From: Planctomycetaceae bacterium
GTDB lineage: Bacteria; Planctomycetota; UBA1135; GCA-002686595
Reading direction: 5' to 3'
NCBI GenBank assembly: GCA_016125265.1
Contig: WGMC01000007.1
Span: forward strand, 144,609 to 208,608
DNA: 64,000 bases
Part shown: positions 1 to 9,402 of the stretch, piece by piece
Numbering within the stretch: position 1 is the first letter of the stretch
Layout: every line of letters begins with the position of its first letter
Position numbers and translations under genes: made by a program
The notes under the pieces: generated by a model
The model's input: only the letters and a program-made list of their open reading frames with translations
What the model was told of the DNA's origin: nothing
The model's database searches: none

Positions 1-1121
1 CGCGGTTCGGCCTGCCGCGCCGCGACTTCGAAGACGAGGAGGTTGAACTGTCGGTCCTTGGAAGCGGCCCCACGGCCGAACGGCCTCTCGCGGCGTTCGA
101 CGCCGGGAAACTGCCCCCCACCGACATGCCGGCGATCGTGCGCCTTTCCGCGTCGTTGGACGTCGGCCGCGGCGGGATGGAGCGCCCGCTCGCCCCGGTG
201 ACCTTGGACCTGGATGCTGGCTTCTTCATGGGTTGTGGCGATGGGCCCAGCGAAGAGGCCGTGGTGCGCGGGCGGGTCGTCGACGGAACGGGGCAGGCGC
301 TCCGCGCGGTCTCTGCCCGCTGGGTCGAGTGGGGCTGCACAGCGTTCGACCGGGGCGGCTGGATAGCCCTCGACACCGCGTGCGCGTCGACGGACGCGGA
401 CGGCCGATTCGAGCTGGTGCTCGGCGAGAACGTGTCCAGGGGCTGGCTCCAGCTCGACCGAACCGATCTGATCCGCGCGCTTCCCGACATCCGAACAGGC
501 GGCGACGTGGGCACGGTCACCATGCGTACCCGGTGCGACGTTTTCGGCACGTTGCACTTGCCCCCGCTCGAACGACCCGGTGACCTCGAGCTGGTCGCCG
601 AACTCGGATACTGCCACTTCCGCGTGCCCGTCCACCCGGACGGCAGTTTCGTGGTCTCGCTCTATCCGATTCCCCGGCACTGGGACCGCGGCTTGAAGCT
701 CTCGCTCCACGGCGAACGGTGGGTCGGTGAGCCGCTCGACCTCCTGTCGATTCCCGAGCTCGCGGCGGGCGAGACGGACCTCGGCACGATCGACCTTGGC
801 ATCCTCGTGGCCAGCACTCGGCTGGAAATCGTCGGCGATCACGGCCGCCCGGTGAAGCGCATCGAAGTGCGCCTGCCCGGGTCCAGCCTGCCGGTCTTCG
901 ACGTTGCGGGCCCCACCAGCCGGTCGCAGTACGACATTCTGGATCCCTACGTCCACCCGAAGGGCGGCCGACGGCGGCTCGAACTGCACAGTCGGGAGGG
1001 CAGCTACGTGTTCCACCACCGCCGCGAATCCGGCGCCGTTTCGCTCGAGGCGAACGGTTGGAGCGTCTCCGATCGGCAACTCGGCGGTGGAGACCAGAGA
1101 CTCGTGCTGGGCCGGCCCTGA
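1..1121 (+). CDS. Carboxypeptidase-regulatory-like repeat protein, 5' end outside window
   Basis: The reading frame is open from base 3 with no stop before the first ATG at 126, so the gene almost certainly begins upstream of the window and only its C-terminal part (about 370 residues) is seen. It contains a segment of the type GRVVDGTGQALRAVSARW near base 265-320. This is the typical opening of a carboxypeptidase regulatory-like (transthyretin-like beta-sandwich) domain: a 'G.V.D..G.P...A.V' strand followed by 'DADGRFEL'. The rest is beta-rich and has no catalytic motif. Two larger proteins of the same type follow on the same strand, so this is probably the first of a tandem family. The likely role is extracytoplasmic, either structural or in binding; the exact function is unknown. 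The domain type is fairly sure and the role is not. Confidence 0.65.
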   Translation, partial: RFGLPRRDFEDEEVELSVLGSGPTAERPLAAFDAGKLPPTDMPAIVRLSASLDVGRGGMERPLAPVTLDLDAGFFMGCGDGPSEEAVVRGRVVDGTGQALRAVSARWVEWGCTAFDRGGWIALDTACASTDADGRFELVLGENVSRGWLQLDRTDLIRALPDIRTGGDVGTVTMRTRCDVFGTLHLPPLERPGDLELVAELGYCHFRVPVHPDGSFVVSLYPIPRHWDRGLKLSLHGERWVGEPLDLLSIPELAAGETDLGTIDLGILVASTRLEIVGDHGRPVKRIEVRLPGSSLPVFDVAGPTSRSQYDILDPYVHPKGGRRRLELHSREGSYVFHHRRESGAVSLEANGWSVSDRQLGGGDQRLVLGRP

Positions 1122-1189
1122 CGGCTGCTCAGACACGTACGCTCTGTGTTATACAGGCGAAATCCCCGCGATCACTCCGGAGGCTCGCC

Positions 1190-3754
1190 ATGAAGGATTC
1201 CAAGCTGTTTGGTCCGCGCCGCGGCAGCGCGGCCAAGGTGGTTCTGTTGGTGCTCGTGGCCCTTGTGGCCCTCGTGGCCCTTGGGGCCGTCACCCTCTAC
1301 TTCCTGCAGTCCGACTCGGTACCACGGGAACCGGCGGGCTCGGTGCAAGCCGAGCCCGACGTCCCTGCGCAATCGACTAGGTCCCTCGAATCGGTCGTTG
1401 CGATACCCACCGCGACAGCGACCGCAACGCGTTCCACCGCGATCCCCGTCGACGTCCCCGAGGAACCCGTTGCTGTCGCCGAGGAAGTCGATCCCGACGA
1501 CGGTGAGGGCGAATGGGTCGAGGTGCTGTGTGTGCGTGCCGAGGGCGGCGCGCCGGCCGCTGGAGTCGACGTCTACGCGTTGGCCCTGGATGAATCCCTG
1601 ATCCTTCGCCTCCAGACCGCGATGGCGTCGGGCACGGATATCGAGACGCTGGTGCGCAGTGTCGTGGAGCCGGTGGTCACGGACGAGAACGGCGCGGCCC
1701 GCGTGTGGACGCTGGTGGACCGGGAGACGGCCCTCATGGCCATCGGCCCGGATCTCATGGGCTACGCGCAGCCAGGAGTGCAGCGGGGGCGTGTCACGAT
1801 CGAGCTCACCGCGGACCACCGGATGCGCCTGTTGGTGGTGGACAGCAACGGGATTGGTGTGAGCGGTGCCGTCGCGAGTGCGCGCGCCGTATTCGGCGAA
1901 CAGCGCGCCGACTTGATCACCGCGCTGACGGACGGCGAGGGCCGCGCGGATCTCAAACTGCCTGGCCAGATGATTGGCCAACACACACCGGGCACATTGC
2001 ATGTGGGCGTCAGGGGACTCTTCCCGAAACCCGTGGAGCAACCCCTCGACCTGGAAGCGCAGGACACGCGTTTGGAGCTTCCGCCGTTTGGTTGGGCGCT
2101 CCTTTCGCCGACGTCCGCGGACGACGCGCAGCCCGACGTGAGGCTCGTGCTCCGCGCAACGGAGCCGGGATCGGAATCCACGGCGTGGCCTGAGCAGTTG
2201 GAAGGGCTAACGGGCCCTGACGGCAGTTTGCGGTTGGGCCCGATTGCGCTTGGCGCGGACTTGAGCGCGACGGGTTCCGCCGTCGGCTCCCCCATCGCAT
2301 GGCACGCCGAGGGGCGCGGCCCGACAGTGCCGGGCGAAACGGTGCAGATAGCGCTGCAGCGGGCCGCCGCGTTCCCACTGCGCGCTCGGGCGCTAAACCC
2401 CGCGGGCGAGCCCTTTGCACGCGCGCTGGTGCAAGCACGCCTGATCGAGCCCAACGCGAACTCGTTCGGGGACGTCCCCGTGGAGCGGCTGCGAACGGAC
2501 CGGGATGGCGTGTTCACCTGGGAGTTACCCGGTCAGACGGTCGCGGGTTCGGCCGCGTTGTTGACGGTGACTCGGCGCGGCGTGGATTACAGCGCGCAGT
2601 TTGCGGTGCCCGTGGCGGATGCGAGTGGCATCGACCTTGGGGATCTGCGCTTCGACGAGGTGCCGCCGGTGGCCAAGGGCCGGGTGGTGGATGCCGAGGG
2701 CACGCCCATCGCCGGCGCCAGCGTCCAACTCGAACACACGGTCTCGAAGGCCAGCATCCAGCAGACGAGCATCGCCGCAAGAACGCGGACGGGAGCCGAT
2801 GGCCAGTTCGCACTCCGCGCTCTGATCACCTCGGGTAGTGTGGACCTGCACGTTGCCGCCGAGGGTTTCGTCGACAGCCGTCACGACCTGGATGGTCCCA
2901 CGGATGTCGGGGATCTGACCATGGCCAAGGCGGGCGGTTTGCGGGGCCGTGTGGTGCTGGGAGAGTTGTCGGTGCCGAACTTGCGTGTCGGCGCACGGAC
3001 ATCCAGAGGGGGACACTTCACCTCTCTGCGCGAGGGTGGCGAGTTCTCCATCGATGGCCTGGGGACCGGTTCCTGGGATGTTTTTTTGCACGGGGGTTCC
3101 CTGTTGGGGGGTGACCTCTTGCTTTGGAACGAGGTCGATTTCCGCGCCGAGGACGGTTCGTTGGATCTCGGCGAAGTGGATCTGACCGGACGGCTACTGC
3201 GCTCGGAGGTGATCGCGCGCAACCCGGCCGGTAGTCCCCTCAGAGAGCTCTATCTCGCGAGCGTCGGTCCGACCGACCACTTCCACTCGCGAAGCACGGC
3301 CGTCGGCGAAGGGCGGCACGTTCTCTTGCACCCACCCAACCTCTCCGAGGCGCGAGTCTCCGCAGACGGTTACCGCACCGCGACCATCACACTGCAGGCC
3401 GGACGGCAGGAACTGACCCTACAGCCGGCCCTCGAGGTTGTGTTTCAGGTGCAAGGAGCCGAACTCGTCCCGCGGGAGGTCGCGCTGGTCCTCCACATCG
3501 TGCCGTCGGACCCCAGTCAAGTGAGGCGCTCCAGAGAAATCGCGAGCGGCCCACAGCGGATGCATGTCGATCAGGCTGGTACGTACCGGCTGTTCTTGTC
3601 GGTCTCGCGCCACGGCTCTTTCCACGGTTCGGACACACGAGGCGAACCGCACCACACCATCGACGTGCTGGAAACCACCGTTCCGCAGGAGTTCGAGTTT
3701 GCGCTGCCCGCGGAGCTGCTCGCCGAAGCCCAGCGTTTGACGAGCGGCGACTAG
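1190..3754 (+). CDS. Membrane-anchored carboxypeptidase-regulatory-like protein (paralogue A)
   Basis: An 854-residue protein. The start is placed at ATG 1190 because CCGGAGG lies about 7 bases upstream and a signal anchor follows directly: a basic N-terminus, then a hydrophobic helix at about residues 15-37. A Pro/Thr/Glu-rich linker comes next, followed by several beta-sandwich units. Two have the regulatory-like signature, one at about residue 215 ('VVDSNGIGVSGAVAS') and one at about residue 500 ('VVDAEGTPIAGASVQLE'). No enzyme motif is visible. The overall plan and the C-terminal 'LPAELLAEAQRL' ending match the next gene, which marks the two as tandem duplicates. The probable location is the periplasm or cell surface, tethered by the N-terminal helix. 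No function can be assigned. Confidence 0.8.
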   Translation: MKDSKLFGPRRGSAAKVVLLVLVALVALVALGAVTLYFLQSDSVPREPAGSVQAEPDVPAQSTRSLESVVAIPTATATATRSTAIPVDVPEEPVAVAEEVDPDDGEGEWVEVLCVRAEGGAPAAGVDVYALALDESLILRLQTAMASGTDIETLVRSVVEPVVTDENGAARVWTLVDRETALMAIGPDLMGYAQPGVQRGRVTIELTADHRMRLLVVDSNGIGVSGAVASARAVFGEQRADLITALTDGEGRADLKLPGQMIGQHTPGTLHVGVRGLFPKPVEQPLDLEAQDTRLELPPFGWALLSPTSADDAQPDVRLVLRATEPGSESTAWPEQLEGLTGPDGSLRLGPIALGADLSATGSAVGSPIAWHAEGRGPTVPGETVQIALQRAAAFPLRARALNPAGEPFARALVQARLIEPNANSFGDVPVERLRTDRDGVFTWELPGQTVAGSAALLTVTRRGVDYSAQFAVPVADASGIDLGDLRFDEVPPVAKGRVVDAEGTPIAGASVQLEHTVSKASIQQTSIAARTRTGADGQFALRALITSGSVDLHVAAEGFVDSRHDLDGPTDVGDLTMAKAGGLRGRVVLGELSVPNLRVGARTSRGGHFTSLREGGEFSIDGLGTGSWDVFLHGGSLLGGDLLLWNEVDFRAEDGSLDLGEVDLTGRLLRSEVIARNPAGSPLRELYLASVGPTDHFHSRSTAVGEGRHVLLHPPNLSEARVSADGYRTATITLQAGRQELTLQPALEVVFQVQGAELVPREVALVLHIVPSDPSQVRRSREIASGPQRMHVDQAGTYRLFLSVSRHGSFHGSDTRGEPHHTIDVLETTVPQEFEFALPAELLAEAQRLTSGD
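1253..1288 (+). repeat. Four 9-bp tandem repeats inside a transmembrane helix
   Basis: Four consecutive 9-base units of the form CTCGTGGCC / CTTGTGGCC / CTCGTGGCC / CTTGGGGCC encode Leu-Val-Ala repeats in the signal-anchor helix of the surrounding gene. Loss or gain of a unit would keep the reading frame but change the helix length by three residues. Confidence 0.75.
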
Positions 3755-3848
3755 GCTGGGTCACTCACCTCGCCGCCCGCCGGCTGCCGACAGCCGTCCC
3801 GCCACGCGCGCGTTCGACCCGACTTCGACGAACCAACCTCCGGAACCC

Positions 3849-6482
3849 ATGACGATCACTCAGCCTGCCCGACGGGTGGCACTTCTCGTGCTTGTCCTCG
3901 CTGTCGTCCTTGCAGTTTGGTTCGCGCTTCCGAGCCCCGAACCCGGCGGCAGCGCCAAGCGCGAGGTAGCGCCGCCCGCGAACGCAGCCGCAACCGAGGT
4001 GCGCCTAGAGCGCCCGCTGGGAACATCGGCCGCGGAGCCCGCGACGACCCGCGCGCCCGTCGCGGCGGAGCCAGAGGTCCAGTTGGGCTTGGCGCATTCG
4101 CCAGACGATGGATCCGAGCCAATGGATGAGGAAACGCCGGACGGCGATTGGATCGACGTCGAGGTCCTGTTTGCTGCCGATGGGCGGCCCGCGCCCGAGG
4201 CGGAGGTCGTGTTGCTCGGACTCACCGCGGCGGGACGCATGACCGTCGCGGCGGCGGTTGCCCGGGGCGACAGCGTGGACCAGTTGGTCCGCGCCATGGG
4301 TACGGTTCACGCGGTCGATGCAACGGCGAAGGTTCGTGTGCCGCTCGCGACGCGCGAGAACGCGGCACTCGCCGCGCTCGCGGAGGGGCACCTCGCACTG
4401 ATCGAAGAGCTCGACGGAAACGGCCCCTTCGTGCTCCAGCTCCAGCCCGTCCACACCTTTCGGGCACGTGTGCTCGATGCGGGCGGTGCACCGCTGCCGG
4501 GCATTCTGGTGACGTTGCGGGTGATCGACGGGGACGACCGTTCGGACACGTTCACTTCGCTTTCGGACTCCGATGGGCTGGTGAATCTCAAAGTCCCCGA
4601 CGTCATGCTGCAAGAGGTGGCGGCGGCATTCGACGGCGAATCGGACGTGCAGTTGGCGCTCGCCGCGCGCGGTCTGTTCCTCGATCCGGTGGAGGTGGAG
4701 CTTGATCCGGACGCGGTGGGTGGTGAGCCTCTCGAGCTCCGGATGCCCGCACATGGCTGGCTGCGAATCGAACGCGCACCGGGCTCCTCGTCCGCGGGGC
4801 GGCTCCTGACGATGGTTCGTCCGGCGGGCGCCGACAGGACCTGGAACCCCCATCTCGAACTGGAGACCGTGATCGACGAGGAACCGGTGCGCGTCGGGCC
4901 CGTGCAGTTGGGATTGGACGTGGAGGTGCAAGCGACGAGCGCCAGCTCCTTGGCACGATGGCAGGTCGAGGCACCTGGCCCTGCGGTCGCGGGCGAAACG
5001 GTGTCCTTGGTGCTGACGCCCGAGGCGGTCTGGACCCTGCGCGGACGCGCCGTGGACGAAGGTGGAGAGATCCTCGCACGCGCGGCGCTCCGCGTCGGAT
5101 TGCAGCTCGAATCCGACGTTCCCGACGCCAACCACGCCGACTTCGGGCTCGGGATTCGCGTGCGTTGCGACGCGGACGGCTACTTCGCCCTCGAACTGCC
5201 GGCGGATCTCGGGCGGCCGACCACCGTGCACTTCGCGCTGCGTCGTCAGGGTGTCGAGCGGACCGCCAACGTCGTGCTCCCGCTCGGTGACAACGAGGGC
5301 TGGGACATGGGCGAGTTGCGGCTGCGCGCCCCATCGGTCGGCGTCGAGGGCCAAGTTGTCGACCCAGGCGGCGCTCCCATCGCAGGGGCCACGGTCACGC
5401 TGTACCAGTTGCTCTCCATCGAAGGTGAGCGCACCCATCGGCGCGTGTCGGGCACCACCCGCACCCAACGCGACGGCAGCTTCCAGATCCCGCTGCCAGC
5501 GGGTACGGGATCACTGACGATTCGCGTCGATGCCCAGCACTATCTGCCGCTGCAGAGAGACGTGCTTGCGGGAGAGAACACCGGCGCGATCCAGTTGTCG
5601 AAGGCGGGCAGCATCGTGGGCGAGGTCCGGTTCGACGCGGATCTGCCCCTAACCGAGTTCCAAGTCGCCGCGTTTGTGAACGGCCGGATGCACTCTACGT
5701 CGTCCATTCGACCGGACGGCGGCTTTGTCTTGCATGGCTTGCCATCCGCAGCCGTGTTGGTGCAGGTGCACCATCCCCAGTGGCTGGGCGCGCGGGTTGG
5801 CTATTCCGAACCGGTGGATGTGGTCGCTGGCGGCAGCGAGCTGCGGCTCGAGCCCTTGGACGTTCGGGGCGCACTGCATTCCTCGCGGGTGAAAGCACTC
5901 GACGAGAACGGGGATCCGCTGGGAATCGTGCTCGTCGAGTACATGGGGGCAGGACCGAGCGCTGCCTGGGCGTCGAACTCAGCAGATCCGACTCCAGCAT
6001 CCTGGTTGCCGCATCGGGTCATGTCCGTGAAGACCGACAAGGCGGGCGCCCACCGTTTCTGGCACCTCGAGGGAAGCCATCTCGGTCGCGTCAGTTCTCC
6101 TGATTGGAGCCCCAAGGAGGTGCGCTTCGAGGGCGGCCTAGAGGTCGTTCAGCTTGCGCCGCTCAACGATCTGACGCTCGTCGTGCGCATTCCGGCGGGC
6201 TTTCCCAGCGACGTGGAACTCGAAGTTGGGTTGGAGCAAGGCAACTCGGCTCGGTTTGCCAACGTCTCGAAGCCCAGCGTGCAACTCAGCCTCCCCGAGA
6301 TGGAGGCGGGTGAGCATCAACTGACTTTTGCAGTCGCTCGCGAGGGGGCCATGGTCCCCGTCGTTCTGCCCGCGGAGCAAGGCCGCATCCGCGTCGCTGA
6401 GTTCCCCACGGTCCAGACCATCGAAGTCGATCTGCCCGCCGCCGTGTTGGCGCGCGCGCGCGAGCTTGCCGAGGGCGGCTGA
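3849..6482 (+). CDS. Membrane-anchored carboxypeptidase-regulatory-like protein (paralogue B)
   Basis: An 877-residue protein with the same architecture as the gene before it. There is an N-terminal hydrophobic anchor (about residues 9-27), a low-complexity acidic/proline linker, and then beta-sandwich repeats with regulatory-like openings near residue 208 ('VLDAGGAPLPGILVTL') and residue 502 ('VVDPGGAPIAGATVTLYQL'). It shares the C-terminal 'LPAAVLARARELAEGG' type ending. TCCGGA just upstream of ATG 3849 is a weak ribosome-binding site. The spacing from the previous stop is 94 bases. The pair looks like a tandem duplication that has diverged considerably. Secretion and surface exposure are inferred from the anchor; the biochemical role is unknown. 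Confidence 0.8.
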   Translation: MTITQPARRVALLVLVLAVVLAVWFALPSPEPGGSAKREVAPPANAAATEVRLERPLGTSAAEPATTRAPVAAEPEVQLGLAHSPDDGSEPMDEETPDGDWIDVEVLFAADGRPAPEAEVVLLGLTAAGRMTVAAAVARGDSVDQLVRAMGTVHAVDATAKVRVPLATRENAALAALAEGHLALIEELDGNGPFVLQLQPVHTFRARVLDAGGAPLPGILVTLRVIDGDDRSDTFTSLSDSDGLVNLKVPDVMLQEVAAAFDGESDVQLALAARGLFLDPVEVELDPDAVGGEPLELRMPAHGWLRIERAPGSSSAGRLLTMVRPAGADRTWNPHLELETVIDEEPVRVGPVQLGLDVEVQATSASSLARWQVEAPGPAVAGETVSLVLTPEAVWTLRGRAVDEGGEILARAALRVGLQLESDVPDANHADFGLGIRVRCDADGYFALELPADLGRPTTVHFALRRQGVERTANVVLPLGDNEGWDMGELRLRAPSVGVEGQVVDPGGAPIAGATVTLYQLLSIEGERTHRRVSGTTRTQRDGSFQIPLPAGTGSLTIRVDAQHYLPLQRDVLAGENTGAIQLSKAGSIVGEVRFDADLPLTEFQVAAFVNGRMHSTSSIRPDGGFVLHGLPSAAVLVQVHHPQWLGARVGYSEPVDVVAGGSELRLEPLDVRGALHSSRVKALDENGDPLGIVLVEYMGAGPSAAWASNSADPTPASWLPHRVMSVKTDKAGAHRFWHLEGSHLGRVSSPDWSPKEVRFEGGLEVVQLAPLNDLTLVVRIPAGFPSDVELEVGLEQGNSARFANVSKPSVQLSLPEMEAGEHQLTFAVAREGAMVPVVLPAEQGRIRVAEFPTVQTIEVDLPAAVLARARELAEGG

Positions 6483-6494
6483 TTTCGGGCGCGA

Positions 6495-6513
6495 CCCCGC
6501 CGTGGGCGCGGGG
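6495..6513. terminator. Stem-loop between convergent genes
   Basis: CCCCGC (6495-6500) pairs with GCGGGG (6508-6513) in the 49-base gap between two converging genes. It is GC-only with no T tract, so a bidirectional terminator role is plausible but weakly supported. Confidence 0.35.
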
Positions 6514-6531
6514 CGCGGCCGGTACCAGCGA

Positions 6532-7185
6532 TCAGAAGCCGTAGCGCACGCCGAGCAGGAACTGCGTGTCGTCGTCGATGTCGACGCGGCCCAGGGCGGA
6601 CCAGTTCGACTCGAGGCGGTACACCGCGCCGAAGTCGGCCACGAAGTCGCTGTCGAAGATCGTGCGGAATCCGGCGTTGCCGAAGACCTCGAGGTCTTCC
6701 ATCGCCGCGAAACGCGCGCCGCCGCGCACCCGCGCGCCAAACTCGTCGTCGTTGTCGTCGACGCCGTTGCCGCTCGCATCGACGTAGCCCCACTCGAGCT
6801 CGGCCCGGCCGACGAGGTCGAGACCAGTCTGCAGGTTGTGGACGTAGCCGACGCCGCCGCTCAAGCCGAAGAAGTCGATATCGACGCCGCTCTCGTCGTC
6901 GGTCAGGTACAGGAACCGCCCGATGGCGATCCACGGGCCTTCCACTTCGTGGCTGAAGCCGATCTCGGTGCCGACCGCCTCGCCGAGGCTGATCCCGCCT
7001 TCGACGTAGTCGTAGGAGAAGTTGCCGCCGGTGTTGGTGTCGAAGTCTTGGGCGGCGAGAAACGACGGCGACACGATGAGCGGAGTCGGCGCCACCGTGT
7101 TGGTGTTGACGACAGGTGCCAAGCTCGCCGTAAGGGGTAGCGCGGCCGAGAGTACAGCGGAGGAAAGGGAGGAGAGTACGAACAT
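6532..7185 (-). CDS. Outer-membrane beta-barrel protein
   Basis: A 217-residue protein with an N-terminal signal peptide (hydrophobic stretch at about residues 3-25 with small residues at its end). The mature part consists of alternating-residue beta strands separated by acidic Asp/Asn-rich turns. The last residue is Phe after a final strand ending 'FLLGVRYGF', the classic C-terminal signature recognised by the BAM machinery. The size suits an 8-10-strand barrel of the OmpA/OmpW/OmpX kind, but no family motif is clear. The start is taken at ATG 7185; an in-frame TTG at 7197 is also possible, and neither has a good Shine-Dalgarno. It converges on the preceding gene and is divergent from the next one. 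Confidence 0.7.
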   Translation of the reverse strand: MFVLSSLSSAVLSAALPLTASLAPVVNTNTVAPTPLIVSPSFLAAQDFDTNTGGNFSYDYVEGGISLGEAVGTEIGFSHEVEGPWIAIGRFLYLTDDESGVDIDFFGLSGGVGYVHNLQTGLDLVGRAELEWGYVDASGNGVDDNDDEFGARVRGGARFAAMEDLEVFGNAGFRTIFDSDFVADFGAVYRLESNWSALGRVDIDDDTQFLLGVRYGF

Positions 7186-7655
7186 GGTTGAAGACAAATA
7201 GGTGACCGCAACCGAGGGTCGATTGCGTGGGTTTCGACGGTGGTGTGACAGGTCTGAGCGCTTGCCGATCGGATGGGGGGCAGCGCTCGGACCGTTCGGA
7301 TGGGGATCCGCGCTCGCACTAGGTCTCGCAGCCGCGCGGTTGCAAAGAATAAGGTCGCCTCCGGGGAACTCGTCGGCGAGAGCGGTGCCAGTGCCAGCAG
7401 CAGCGCACCAGGCCCTCGACTTGGGGAGTGCAGGTTCGGGGGCCGTATTCCCGCCCCGCGGCCAAATCGCGTTTCGTGGACCGACCGCACTCGCGTCGCG
7501 TGCGTTTTCGCACGCTTGGGACCGATTTTGTCACCGGAACGCAACAGAAGGGCGCTGGAGACGGCTTTTACGGCGCGGCACACCCGTTGCTCTTGCCGCG
7601 CCACGCGCCGGGACGTCCCCGCCGCGAACCTACTTCCCCCTGCCCCCTCGACCCC
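7186..7655. other. 470-base divergent intergenic region
   Basis: This stretch separates the divergently transcribed barrel gene and the beta-helix-type gene, and so must hold both promoters. No open frame in it looks coding. The only clear structure is a perfect 7-bp stem with a TTTT loop (GCGTGCG/CGCACGC) at 7498-7515. No promoter could be chosen with confidence. Confidence 0.4.
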
Positions 7656-8981
7656 ATGCTACGACCCGCTCTTCTTGCGCTCGCCCTGCCCCTGCTTCCG
7701 GCCACCGCCCTGGCCGCGGACGTCTTCGTGGTCGACGTGTCCGGTGGTCCGGGCACCGACTTCCTGACCATTGCCGACGCGCTCTCCAACGCGCAGAACG
7801 GCGACATCCTGCTGGTGCGCAGCGGGGTGTACGAGGGCTTCGCCAGCGATGGCAAGGCCGTGACGGTGGTCGCCGACCAAGGCGCCAATGCGCTGCTCTC
7901 GAGCAACGTCGCGATCACCCAGGTGCCGACCCAAACGGTGTTCACCCTGCGGGGCTTCGAGTTCGCGGCCACCGCGGACCTGACGCTCACGGACAACCAG
8001 GGTTTGGTGCGACTCGAGGACCTCGACCTGTCGAACTTCCAAGTCGCGCCCGGTGCGGCGATCGACACCACCAACGTGCGCATCCAGACGACGGCCGCCG
8101 TCCGCATGGCGCGAGTGACCCTCGGTTACGACGGCCCCAATCCGGTGACCGATCCCGCCGGGGGAGCCGCGGCTCAGAACCAACCCGCGCCGGCGCTCCG
8201 CGCCGTCGAGGGCAGTCAGGTCCACCTCCTCAACTGCCAGGTCTACGGCACGCCGGGCCGCGACGCGTTCTCCGACCCGGCAACTCTTCTGTGGGTCTTC
8301 GCCGAGCCGGGCGGCAACGCCATCGAGTTCGACGCGACGAGCCCGGTGCGGCTCGCCTCCAGCACCGCCATCGGCGGCCCCGGCGGCGATGGGACCGTGA
8401 GCACGGCCTTCGGCTGTGTGGCTCCCCGCGAGGGCGGGAACGGAATTCTGGCGATCGGCGGTTGGATCCACGAACTTTCGCTGCACTCGAGCGCGGCGAA
8501 CGGCGGCACCGGCGGCGCCATGGCGGGAACACTCGGCCCGATCGGCTGCCCGGCCGAGGCGGCGAACGGTGTCGGTGTGGCCCAAGTCCCCGGCGCGCTG
8601 CTCGGGGCCGCCGTGTCGGACCGCCTGCTTCCGGGCCTCGACATCGCCCGCGTGATCCGCGAAGGGGAGAACGTGATGGCGACCTACCAAGGTTTGCCCG
8701 GTGACCAGGCTTTCCTTCTGGCGTCGCTGCAACCCAATGCCGCGCCTTCGATCCCGCTGATGGACTACCTCTATCTCGAGCTCGCCGGTGCGCCGGTCGT
8801 GTTCCCCCTCGGAATGGCGATGGGCGACGGCACGGCGAACTGGATGCTGCCCGCCTTCGACGACGTGCTCGCTCCGGGGACGGGGCTGGTCTTCACGATC
8901 CAGACGCTGGGATTCCGCGCGAATGGATCGTTCGAGCTGGGCGCCTTCGCGACCGCACTGCTCGCCGACGCGGGGGCCTGA
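7656..8981 (+). CDS. Secreted protein, probable right-handed beta-helix (pectin-lyase-like) fold
   Basis: A 441-residue exported protein. ATG 7656 is chosen because it is followed at once by a clean signal peptide (about residues 1-20, ending 'ATALAAD'). The mature N-terminus reads 'FVVDVSGGPGTDFLTIADA', followed by 'GDILLVRSGVYEGF'. This is the usual entry of parallel beta-helix proteins of the pectin-lyase superfamily ('DF.TI..A...A..GD.I.V..G.Y'). Repeated short strands follow ('VHLLNCQVYGTPG', 'GNGILAIGG'). The C-terminal approximately 100 residues form a separate beta-rich unit. No catalytic triad is recognisable, so it may bind or display carbohydrate without cleaving it. A terminator hairpin follows the stop after 23 bases. 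Confidence 0.65.
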   Translation: MLRPALLALALPLLPATALAADVFVVDVSGGPGTDFLTIADALSNAQNGDILLVRSGVYEGFASDGKAVTVVADQGANALLSSNVAITQVPTQTVFTLRGFEFAATADLTLTDNQGLVRLEDLDLSNFQVAPGAAIDTTNVRIQTTAAVRMARVTLGYDGPNPVTDPAGGAAAQNQPAPALRAVEGSQVHLLNCQVYGTPGRDAFSDPATLLWVFAEPGGNAIEFDATSPVRLASSTAIGGPGGDGTVSTAFGCVAPREGGNGILAIGGWIHELSLHSSAANGGTGGAMAGTLGPIGCPAEAANGVGVAQVPGALLGAAVSDRLLPGLDIARVIREGENVMATYQGLPGDQAFLLASLQPNAAPSIPLMDYLYLELAGAPVVFPLGMAMGDGTANWMLPAFDDVLAPGTGLVFTIQTLGFRANGSFELGAFATALLADAGA

Positions 8982-9004
8982 ACCCGAGGGATAGCACTCG
9001 CAGC

Positions 9005-9050
9005 GGGCCGGAGCGGGGATGCCAGCGGCAGCCCCACTCCGGCCCCTTCC
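9005..9050 (+). terminator. Terminator hairpin after the beta-helix gene
   Basis: GGGCCGGAGCGGGG (9005-9018) pairs with CCCCACTCCGGCCC (9032-9045) with a single mismatch, followed by CTTCCT. The 14-bp GC-rich stem lies 23 bases after the stop codon. Confidence 0.65.
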
Positions 9051-9402
9051 TATCCAAACGAACCGGGCGACACGAACGTGGATCAGCCCTCCGACCCACG
9101 ACCTGAACTCCCGCTGCTTCCGATCGGAAGCGCGGCAAGCACGCAGCGGTATGCCACCCGCGATCGCACGCGGCCGACAGGACCGGGCGCGGTCGATGGT
9201 CTCGATCGGACGAGTCTTCGCCAGTTTGGGAAGACTCGGTCGTCGCGCCCGCAACGCAGCCCAACTCGGTAGCCAGCGTGCAATCGCGCGGCCGTGGCCG
9301 ACGCTTCTCGAGAATCCAGCCAGTTTCCTGTCGCGCGAGCGGGAGCGCTAGGATGGTGGTGCGACCGGGGCGCATGGGGCGTTCCGTCGCACGGAACTCA
9401 AC
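9051..9402. other. 352-base intergenic region
   Basis: Lies between the beta-helix gene's terminator and the DUF1579 gene. Short open frames occur on both strands but have no coding-like composition. It presumably holds the promoter of the downstream gene; none is clear enough to mark. Confidence 0.35.

Noticed and set aside
4005..5468. A 487-codon minus-strand frame inside paralogue B
   Set aside because: Antisense to a gene with a signal anchor and a paralogue. Its translation is His/Arg-rich and motif-free.
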